Shown here piece after piece: positions 25,897 through 33,167 of a stretch of DNA of 64,000 bases (its first letter is position 1; the number at the start of each line of letters is the position of its first letter). The translations under genes were made by a program, and so were the position numbers. Source of the stretch: an uncultured Muribaculaceae bacterium (GTDB taxonomy: Bacteria; Bacteroidota; Bacteroidia; Bacteroidales; Muribaculaceae); assembly GCA_944320595.1 (NCBI GenBank), contig CALUIB010000002.1, positions 1 to 64,000 on the forward strand. The letters are read 5' to 3'. The notes under the pieces are model-generated. The model saw nothing but the letters and a program-made list of their open reading frames with translations, searched no databases and was not told where the DNA came from.

Positions 25897-28005
25897 TTAA
25901 TATGTTTTAAGTACAAGGTCGGTTAAAAAATCCCATAAGAACGGATAGCAAAAGGCTGCACCGGCGGCAACACCGACTACGCACAGCACCTCGACCACCT
26001 TCTTCCATGCCGGACAGTCGGCCGAGTCGAGCTGCACCATATATTGCGTCTCGCCCGGCACGAGGCGGAAATTGGCCGACCGATATTCCTTGTTGCCGCT
26101 ATCTACAAGTTTCACCTCAATGGACACCTCCTCCTGGAACGTGCCTTGCGAGAGGCCGACAGTACCGTTCTGGGGCAGATCGAAAAGGAACGTGCTGCCA
26201 TTTTGGGTGAAAGAGAGCCGACCGGGATAAATGGGCTTTTCATCCTCATCGACCACTTTTATGGTGATGTCAGATTTTTGCTCCGTGGGCACATAATTGA
26301 GCTTGAAATAATATGTGTCCTTCCCTGCCTCTACAACGAAGGTCTCGGAGTGACCCGAAAAGCTGTCGGACACTGTAAACTGGTCTCCGACGAGCATGGT
26401 TGGCAGCACATATTCGCCCTTCTCCCCTGTGAACACGTGGCTGCTTTGCCCACCGGGCAATTGCAGGTCGATGGGGAACGATGACACAGGGTTGTCGTCG
26501 CTGTCGATGACTATTAGCGTGGGTGTGACGGGCACAGGTGGCGGTGGCGGACCCGGCTTTGAGTAATCGAGCTTGAAGTAATATTTATCTTTCCCGGACT
26601 CAACGGTGAATGTTTCCGACCGTTCGGTGTTGCCGCTGTCGGTAGCCGTGAACTGGTCGCCCTCGTGCATTTCGGGAAGATGGTATTCGCCGCTGCCGTC
26701 GGTCTCGATGTGGAGGCGGTCGCCGCCGGGCAGTTGCAAGTCAATGGGGTATGCGTCAAGCGGATTGTCGTCGCGGTCAAGCACCACAAGAGTGGGCGAT
26801 ACCGGCACAGGCTTTGCGTAATCGAGCTTGAAGTAATACTTATCCTTCCCGGCTTCCACAACGAAAGTTTCCGACTGCTCCGTATTGCCGCCGTCGGTGG
26901 CCGTGAACTGGTCGCCCTCGTGCATTTCGGGAAGATGGTATTCGCCGCTACCGTCGGTCTCGATGCGGAGGTTATCACCGCCGGGCAGTTGCAAGCCGAC
27001 AGGGTATGCGCCAAGTGGATTGCCGTCGCGGTCGAGTACCACAAGCACAGGCGATACAGCCGCAGGTCTCACGTAATCGAGCTTGAAATAATATTTTTCC
27101 TTTCTGGCCTCGGCCACAAAGGTTTCCGACTGGCCGGTAGTGCCTCCATCGGTGACTGTGAATTGCTCCCCTTCATCCATCGTGGGCAACTGGTACTCTC
27201 CATTGGCATCGGTATTCACTTGCCGACTGTCACCGCCGGGCAATTGCAGGCCAACAGGGTATGCGTCGAGTGGGTTGCCGTCGCGGTCGAGCACCACGAG
27301 CACAGGGGTCACCTGCACCGGCTTTGGCTCGGATATGTCGAAGATATAGTTTTCCTGCCCCAAGGCTACCGTAAAGACAATATCCTTCTGGCGGTCGGGA
27401 ACATAAATATGCACACTCGAACCAACTATCAACTCGTTCAACGACTGCAAGCCGTTGGTAGCGGTCGCCATCATATTGGAATACCCCGATGGCAATTTCA
27501 GCTCGAACTGAATGCCACCCACCAATTGTCCGTCGGCCTCGAACCCTACATTCACATTTTGCTTTACGGGTAGCGGAGGGAAGGGAATGGGGGGGATAGG
27601 CACTTGCTCGCCGGCCGAGACAAAATCCCATGCAGCTATCGACACTTTCAGCACTCCGCCCGTCAAGCTGTAATATATACAATTGTTATCGTCGGGAGTG
27701 GTGAAAATGGCGTTTACATCGTCGTCGCTCAAGCCCAACGATGCCTTCACCTTCTGCTTGTAGGCACTGATGGCGTCAAGTACCATCTTGATTTCCATCG
27801 ACGACGCGTCGCCGATGCGTTGCCACGTTTCTCCAGGAATCGTCGGCACAGTCCACTGGAACTGTTTCCCGACTATGGAACGGTGTGCCAACATGGGTTC
27901 CTCGCCCTTGAAGGTGTCCTTTATCGCCCTGTAAATAGCTTCGGGCTGAATCGACAGGCTCGATGACTTGCGAAGCTGGACTGAATTATATACTATCTTG
28001 TTCAT
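25897..28005 (-). CDS. repeat protein with Ig-like modules and a C-terminal membrane segment
   Basis: A 702-residue protein. Residues 1-130 form a helical module (PEAIYRAIKDTFKGEEPML, ASSMEIKMVLDAISAYKQKV, FTTPDDNNCIYYSL) that also opens the subtilase encoded just upstream. Then come one divergent and four closely related beta-rich modules of about 85 residues, each with LVVLDRDGNPL, LQLPGG, GEYxLPxM and YYFKLDY. They resemble carboxypeptidase-regulatory/Ig-like folds. A final divergent module precedes a C-terminal hydrophobic segment (VVEVLCVVGVAAGAAFCYPF). There is no N-terminal signal peptide, so the repeats may be cytosolic and tail-anchored, or exported by an unseen route. No catalytic motif. 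Confidence 0.7.
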   Translation of the reverse strand: MNKIVYNSVQLRKSSSLSIQPEAIYRAIKDTFKGEEPMLAHRSIVGKQFQWTVPTIPGETWQRIGDASSMEIKMVLDAISAYKQKVKASLGLSDDDVNAIFTTPDDNNCIYYSLTGGVLKVSIAAWDFVSAGEQVPIPPIPFPPLPVKQNVNVGFEADGQLVGGIQFELKLPSGYSNMMATATNGLQSLNELIVGSSVHIYVPDRQKDIVFTVALGQENYIFDISEPKPVQVTPVLVVLDRDGNPLDAYPVGLQLPGGDSRQVNTDANGEYQLPTMDEGEQFTVTDGGTTGQSETFVAEARKEKYYFKLDYVRPAAVSPVLVVLDRDGNPLGAYPVGLQLPGGDNLRIETDGSGEYHLPEMHEGDQFTATDGGNTEQSETFVVEAGKDKYYFKLDYAKPVPVSPTLVVLDRDDNPLDAYPIDLQLPGGDRLHIETDGSGEYHLPEMHEGDQFTATDSGNTERSETFTVESGKDKYYFKLDYSKPGPPPPPVPVTPTLIVIDSDDNPVSSFPIDLQLPGGQSSHVFTGEKGEYVLPTMLVGDQFTVSDSFSGHSETFVVEAGKDTYYFKLNYVPTEQKSDITIKVVDEDEKPIYPGRLSFTQNGSTFLFDLPQNGTVGLSQGTFQEEVSIEVKLVDSGNKEYRSANFRLVPGETQYMVQLDSADCPAWKKVVEVLCVVGVAAGAAFCYPFLWDFLTDLVLKTY
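26301..27335 (-). repeat. tandem coding repeats, about 255-bp period
   Basis: Four direct repeats inside the repeat-protein gene. Equivalent positions are at 26301, 26571, 26826 and 27081, i.e. periods of 270, 255 and 255 bp. The middle two units are nearly identical over most of their length, pointing to recent duplication or conversion. Confidence 0.85.
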
Positions 28006-28010
28006 ATCTC

Positions 28011-30524
28011 CTAAAGTTTCCGTTTGTTCTTGTTTATTCGGTCATCATTGATGAGCCGACGCAGGTGCGACTGGCTGGTGCGGCTCGGCTTTAGCACCTC
28101 AAATGCCACATTGCCGACATCGCCGCGGTAAAGCCTTATCTGGGTTGTTATTATTTCGTCGTCGCCGTCGGCCGACTTGAATGGCGTGACAATGTCGAGC
28201 AGCACCTCGCCCACTCTCCACCGCGCCCTGAACCGGGCATTGTACACACGGTCACGCCCCACGATGTGCACTTCTATCTCGCCGCTGTCGTGGCTGTCGA
28301 ATACCAAATAGTTCTGGCCGTAGAACTTGAATTCCTGCGTATCGGTATCGACGTATGTGGTTTGGTCGATTTTCTTCCACACTCCAAGCCCGGCGGTGGG
28401 GTTGAGCGCAAACTCGTCCCACGGCGACAAGCCACGAGCCACACGCTCCAGGGCGCGGTCGATGCGCAACAGCGGGCCTATGGCGGCATCGGCCAGCGGC
28501 TGTGCCGTGGAGCGCAGCACATCTACAATCTCGTCGTTGGTGAGCGTGGCATCAATGCTCTTAATCAAGGCCACGGCCCCAGCCGTTATAGGGGCCGCCA
28601 TCGACGTGCCGCTCATGCAAGCCCACTTTCCGTCAGGCACGGTGCTCAGCACCGACACGCCCGGAGCCGATATGACGCTCTTTTGCAGTTTCACCAGCCT
28701 GCCACCTACCATTTGGTCGATGTTACCAAAGTTTGAAAAGTCGGCTTTCCTAAGATTTCTATCCACTGCATCCACCCTTATCATACCGTCGTGACGCTTG
28801 GTAGAATCCATGAGTTCGAAGATGTTCTCGTTGCCTGCCGACCACACTATGGTGCAGTAACCGCGGTCGAGCATTCCATACACATAATTCCACAAAGCCT
28901 CGCTGCGCTTGGCGTGGGTGCACCACCACTCCACCTGGTCGGCCACGCTTAACTTGGCGGCCTCTTCGGGCGGTATGCTCATACCCATCGATACATTTAT
29001 CACCGTTGCGCCGCGGTGCAGCGCATAAAGTACGCCTTGCAGCACCGACACCGTGTTAGGCCGCTTGCCGAGCGAAACCGGGATAAACGTGCAGCCGGGC
29101 GCAATGCCGCTGCAATCGCCATCTTGCGCACCTATAAGCCCCAGCACGTGTGTACCGTGGTTCTCGTCGGGCGACGGCGGTGCCACGCTGTCGGTGCCAT
29201 CTTCGAGCGACAATGCCGACTCCAGGCGCATCCCCTTGAACGCAGGGTGCGACAGGTCGAAGTAGCTGTCAACCACGGCCACCCTTACATCTTTTGAGCC
29301 GCAAGTCTTGCGCCAAGCCTCGTGTGCACCCACTGCGTCGATGTGCCAAGGCTCACCGCCGCCGTTGCCAGTTGCTTTCTCGCAAAACACGCTCACGGCA
29401 TCGGCGTAAAACGCCACATCGGTTATCTTTCCGGGCAACTCTCTTAATATGGCCTCGCGGCGCTCTGGTGCCACCTCCATAGTGACCATATTGCAGAACT
29501 CGTCGCGAGTCTTTATAGTCTCGCTTGGGTAGAATTTCGAGAACTGGCGGCAGAAGTCGGCCAGCGGCACCCTTGCCTTGCTGGCCGCAGGGTCGATTAT
29601 TGCAAATATGCAGTTACTGTAAATATAGTGTCTTCGCCCGGGGTCGTATATCTCCTTGCTGGGATCGGGGATGAACGGCGTTGGGGCGTTCCTCACGGGG
29701 TTACCGGGAGCCTTGCGGCGAGGCTCGGGGCCATCGCCGCCAACAGGGGCTTTCGGTCGGTTATCGTCGGTCGGTGCATCCTTCTTGTCATTGCTGCCGT
29801 TGCCTGGCGGTGTTTCTTTCTTGCGTTGCTCTGACAGGGCAAATAGGTAGTCTTCCTGCTCAGGCAGCACGTCAAAGTCGAAGTGCCTGCCACTATCCGG
29901 CACACTCATGCCGATGTGGGCACCTACTCTGAACTCGCCCAAATCATACAGTCCTGACTGTGGCGTAACAAACTCCTTTACATACCCCGATGGAAGTTCA
30001 AGCAAGAAACGCACCCCGGGCATGGCCTCACTGGCACCGTCGTTGGTAAAACCAACCCGAATTTTGCGGCACACCTTCCTGTTGTCATCAATGAGCCACA
30101 CAGGCACTCCGCCATCGATGGCATTGACACCATCCTTGTAGCGCAGCCCCCAGGCGGCTATCGCCACCCGCAGCCTGCCAATGCTATGGCTGAAGAATAT
30201 GAACGCACTGTCGTCGGGGGTGGAGAATATCGCATCAAGCAAGTCATCGGGCAGACGCAACGCCTTGCCCACGCGCTGGCGGTATTCCTTTATCGCATCG
30301 GCCACCGCCTGCGCCTCCAGGGAAGATGCCTGTCCCAGCTGTAGCCACGTCTCCCCCACCGCCACTGGAATGTTCCAGCAGTAGGTGTTGCCGTTCAGCA
30401 CCCAGCGCACGAGCATCGGCGGTTCGCTGGGGAATGTCTCGGCAATCGCGCGGTATATCTCCTGCGGCTCCATCGTAAGCCCAGGGTGCGGCAGCAATAT
30501 GGCGGCTTTCAGCGTTATAAGCAT
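28011..30524 (-). CDS. subtilisin-like (S8) protease with N-terminal adaptor module
   Basis: An 837-residue protein. Residues 18-130 match the N-terminal module of the downstream repeat protein (PQEIYRAIAETF, FSTPDDSAFIFF). A beta module (about 154-230) and a proline/charge-rich linker (about 232-285) follow. Next is a region of about 90 residues resembling a protease pro-domain (IIDPAASKARVPLADFCRQF to GKITDVAFYADAV). The S8 domain has Asp419 (AVVDSYFDL), His456 (NHGTHVLGL), Asn565 (SAGNEN) and Ser641 (SGTSMAAP), so it should be active. The C-terminal about 150 residues form a beta-rich tail. No signal peptide, which suggests cytosolic action on a specific target. The membrane-anchored paralogue is at 38846-40807. 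Confidence 0.85.
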   Translation of the reverse strand: MLITLKAAILLPHPGLTMEPQEIYRAIAETFPSEPPMLVRWVLNGNTYCWNIPVAVGETWLQLGQASSLEAQAVADAIKEYRQRVGKALRLPDDLLDAIFSTPDDSAFIFFSHSIGRLRVAIAAWGLRYKDGVNAIDGGVPVWLIDDNRKVCRKIRVGFTNDGASEAMPGVRFLLELPSGYVKEFVTPQSGLYDLGEFRVGAHIGMSVPDSGRHFDFDVLPEQEDYLFALSEQRKKETPPGNGSNDKKDAPTDDNRPKAPVGGDGPEPRRKAPGNPVRNAPTPFIPDPSKEIYDPGRRHYIYSNCIFAIIDPAASKARVPLADFCRQFSKFYPSETIKTRDEFCNMVTMEVAPERREAILRELPGKITDVAFYADAVSVFCEKATGNGGGEPWHIDAVGAHEAWRKTCGSKDVRVAVVDSYFDLSHPAFKGMRLESALSLEDGTDSVAPPSPDENHGTHVLGLIGAQDGDCSGIAPGCTFIPVSLGKRPNTVSVLQGVLYALHRGATVINVSMGMSIPPEEAAKLSVADQVEWWCTHAKRSEALWNYVYGMLDRGYCTIVWSAGNENIFELMDSTKRHDGMIRVDAVDRNLRKADFSNFGNIDQMVGGRLVKLQKSVISAPGVSVLSTVPDGKWACMSGTSMAAPITAGAVALIKSIDATLTNDEIVDVLRSTAQPLADAAIGPLLRIDRALERVARGLSPWDEFALNPTAGLGVWKKIDQTTYVDTDTQEFKFYGQNYLVFDSHDSGEIEVHIVGRDRVYNARFRARWRVGEVLLDIVTPFKSADGDDEIITTQIRLYRGDVGNVAFEVLKPSRTSQSHLRRLINDDRINKNKRKL

Positions 30525-30539
30525 GGCTGCGGTTATGTT

Positions 30540-31616
30540 TTAATCTTCGTCTTGTTCTTCGTTGTTGTCTTTTTCGTTTCCTTCGTCGGAATCGTCATCT
30601 TCGTCCTCGGCCTTCTCCTCGTCATCCTTGTCGCCATCTTTATTTTCATCGTCAAGAGCATCTTCGGTGGCCTCGGCTGGCGCGGCGGTGTCATCTGCCT
30701 TGTTCCCGACTTCGGGAAGAGGTTCTTCCGCAGGGGCTTGGGTTGGCTCGGCTGGTTCGGCAGTCTGGATTGGAGCAGGCTCGGCAGCCTCCTCCTCTTT
30801 GCCGAAACTCAGCACCCGTTCCTCTATCGCCGCAACTTTTTCGTTTAAGAAGTCCTTGGAGAGCAGTTCTTGCCATTCGTCATACAAGGCTTTAAGCCGC
30901 GGAACTTTCGATATGCGGTAACGGTAGTCATTCTTCACTGCGCCCTGGTCGAAATACCCTGGCAGCCCAGACTGAAAGCTGGCGGCGAATTCGGCGTTCC
31001 CCGATGCCTCCTGGCACGTTCCGGGGGTCAGCACCGTGGCACGAAGGTCGCTTATGCGAGCCTGGAATTTTTCCACGGCATCGGCATACAAGCCTGCTAT
31101 GCCCGACAGCTCGTCAACTTCCTCCGATTGCTTGGCAGACAACGGTTGCCTTATAGATTTAAGCAGGCTATCCACCTCATGCGGCAGTGCCGGGGTGAAG
31201 TCGGGTCCATCGGCGGCCACCAATGCCGATGCCTCGGCAAACACCTTCATGTTGCCACGCAGCACCGAGATGCGTTCCGTCATCTTGGCAAATTCCGGCA
31301 CATCGGGACACGGGGCATATTGCCGGGCTATGTCGGCAAGCCGCATTGTGTCGATGTGCGCAAATGGCCCGTCCATATAGGCACGGTCGGCCGTCAGTCG
31401 CTTTTTCACCTCCTTCACATAATATTGCTTGAAGAAATCACGCTCACGGTGCAGCGAGTCGATTGTGACGTGCAGCTTGGCTATCGAGTCGGTAAGCACC
31501 GTGTCGGCCTTCACCGCTGCCACTTCCTCGGGCTGTTTCTTTTCCTTCTTCTTCGCAGCCGTGAGCATAGGTGCGGCACAGGCCACGCAAAGCAGCATTA
31601 TCAGTATCCTCGTCAT
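30540..31616 (-). CDS. secreted coiled-coil protein with a very acidic C-terminal tail
   Basis: A 358-residue protein of no family I recognise. A signal peptide (MTRILIMLLCVACAAPMLTA) is followed by a lysine-rich segment, then helices with heptad character (LHVTIDSLHRERDFFKQYYV). The last about 90 residues start with Pro/Ala/Glu repeats and end in an almost uninterrupted run of Asp, Glu, Asn and Lys. Such tails are common in proteins that bind cations or basic partners. It lies 7 bp after the 316-residue gene and 15 bp before the subtilase gene, inside the operon. A periplasmic location is inferred. Confidence 0.65.
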   Translation of the reverse strand: MTRILIMLLCVACAAPMLTAAKKKEKKQPEEVAAVKADTVLTDSIAKLHVTIDSLHRERDFFKQYYVKEVKKRLTADRAYMDGPFAHIDTMRLADIARQYAPCPDVPEFAKMTERISVLRGNMKVFAEASALVAADGPDFTPALPHEVDSLLKSIRQPLSAKQSEEVDELSGIAGLYADAVEKFQARISDLRATVLTPGTCQEASGNAEFAASFQSGLPGYFDQGAVKNDYRYRISKVPRLKALYDEWQELLSKDFLNEKVAAIEERVLSFGKEEEAAEPAPIQTAEPAEPTQAPAEEPLPEVGNKADDTAAPAEATEDALDDENKDGDKDDEEKAEDEDDDSDEGNEKDNNEEQDED

Positions 31617-31623
31617 GATGTTT

Positions 31624-32574
31624 TCAATTTGATTGTTGTGGTCTTGTCGGTTTTGTCGGCACAGTTAGGTACTGGTTGGCTATGTTTTGCACCTCGCCTT
31701 GCATATCGCTGTCATCGACATCGGCCTTGAACTTCGACAATATTTCATAAATCTTCGTCCGCTTGGCATTATACCCTTCGATGAACTCGTTCCATGCACG
31801 GTCATACTGCTCATCGGTGGCCGACGAATACAGGTCGTAGTTGAACGTCGGCACGTAGCCATACTCGCGCTTTATGGCATTCACTATCCTGCGGTTGTAA
31901 CCACTGCGGCACTCCTCCACATTTCCCGGCACTGCGGCAAGCCCTTTGCTAAGCATGGAGTTGTCGGCGAAGTATTCCTTGTAAAGCGACGCATTGCGGT
32001 AATTGTCGCGCTTGTTGGTCTCGTTCCGTTTGTGCGTGTCGAATGAAGTCCACGAGCTACAATCCGACGCCATCCCCAATGCGAAAGAATTGCCCGAGTA
32101 AGTTTTCTGCACGAATGCTTTAATCGTCTTGTAAGTATTCCACGCCGCTGTCATTTTCTTCACAAGCTTGTCGTTGGGCAGCTCCTCGCCCACTACGGCA
32201 ATGCCCTCCATATTCTCCTCCACTGTGGCCTCTGGCACGGGATCGGCGCGGAAGTCGGGTTCCAGCAACTTTACAAGCCTGTTAAGCACGTCCTTGTTGA
32301 CGTTTTGCCGCAGCTTGTCATACACCGCCTCGCTGATGTCGTCGGCACTGCGGTACAGCTCGGCCTCTTTGAGGTTTTTTTTATAAAGTTCCAGGTTCCA
32401 CTTGGGGCTGTTATCCCACTCGTTGGTATATTCGGCGATAAACGGTTTTAACACCTCTATCTTGCGCACATCTATTTCATCTCCCCCCGAAGATTCGGGA
32501 AGGTCGATTATATTGATGAGATACACCGCTCCACCAATGATTGCCGCCAATACAATTAGTTTCAAGAATTTCAT
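31624..32574 (-). CDS. membrane-anchored protein of unknown function
   Basis: A 316-residue protein with one N-terminal hydrophobic segment (LKLIVLAAIIGGAVYLINII), either a signal anchor or an uncleaved signal. The rest is soluble, charged and mostly helical (for example SEAVYDKLRQNVNKDVLNRL), so a periplasmic domain on a single anchor is likely. No enzyme motif is visible and I do not recognise the family. It begins 13 bp after the 190-residue protein, whose N-terminus (MKLVKLAILAAVI) has the same style of anchor. The two may have diverged from one architecture. Confidence 0.6.
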   Translation of the reverse strand: MKFLKLIVLAAIIGGAVYLINIIDLPESSGGDEIDVRKIEVLKPFIAEYTNEWDNSPKWNLELYKKNLKEAELYRSADDISEAVYDKLRQNVNKDVLNRLVKLLEPDFRADPVPEATVEENMEGIAVVGEELPNDKLVKKMTAAWNTYKTIKAFVQKTYSGNSFALGMASDCSSWTSFDTHKRNETNKRDNYRNASLYKEYFADNSMLSKGLAAVPGNVEECRSGYNRRIVNAIKREYGYVPTFNYDLYSSATDEQYDRAWNEFIEGYNAKRTKIYEILSKFKADVDDSDMQGEVQNIANQYLTVPTKPTRPQQSN

Positions 32575-32587
32575 AAATCAACTGTTT

Positions 32588-33160
32588 TTATTTTAGTTCT
32601 GCAAAAGACTTGATGCCGTCGGGGTGACTTTCGGCAAACTCGTATAAGTTTCGTTCCATGCCCTCCTTGTCGAGCAACTGGCCGCCGCTAATCACGAAAC
32701 GCTGCATCTTAACCCGCAACTTCACAAGCAAGTCGGCATACGCGCCGTCGCTGCGTATGCGTGGCACAAGACGCTTGATTTCAGTAGCAAGTTCCGCAAA
32801 GTCGGCATCACTGTTTATTTCCAGCAATATGTCACGGCACTTGGCATACTCCGATATGGCTCCCTTTATGACGGCATAATCCTTTATTTCGTCTTTCCGG
32901 TCGCTGTTCTCAGCAAGCCAGCCGTCTATTTCGTCCACTTGCACAAACGACATTTCGCCCGACTTGATTAGCCGCAAATATTCGGCAGCCTTCCTGTCGC
33001 CCGGCGGCAGTTCCTCCCCCTGCAAATCGGCTGAAGCCGCAATACCGCCAGCCTCATCTCCATGATGCCCGCCGCCAGTAATCATGTCGCACCCCTTGCC
33101 CATAAGGGCAAACACGATGCAAATGACAGCCGCCAATATCGCAAGTTTCACCAATTTCAT
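32588..33160 (-). CDS. membrane-anchored protein paralogous to the end of the neighbouring 796-residue protein
   Basis: A 190-residue protein. The N-terminal anchor LAILAAVICIVFALMGKGCD contains a cysteine but is not a clear lipobox. Residues 55-190 align with the last about 135 residues of the product of the gene just upstream: shared are MSFVQVDEIDGWL / MSFPQVDEIKKWI, AKCRDILLEINSDAD / GKCRDVLMKINAGAD, LRVKMQRF / LRIKMQRF and HPDGIKSF / HPDGIRSF. The domain is helical and charged with no catalytic signature. The gap to the upstream gene is 7 bp. The pair look like duplicated partners in an envelope complex (inference). Confidence 0.65.
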   Translation of the reverse strand: MKLVKLAILAAVICIVFALMGKGCDMITGGGHHGDEAGGIAASADLQGEELPPGDRKAAEYLRLIKSGEMSFVQVDEIDGWLAENSDRKDEIKDYAVIKGAISEYAKCRDILLEINSDADFAELATEIKRLVPRIRSDGAYADLLVKLRVKMQRFVISGGQLLDKEGMERNLYEFAESHPDGIKSFAELK

Positions 33161-33167
33161 AACCTGC

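Noticed and set aside
26301-27335. Transposon or CRISPR-like repeats
   Set aside because: The repeats stay in frame and encode protein modules.
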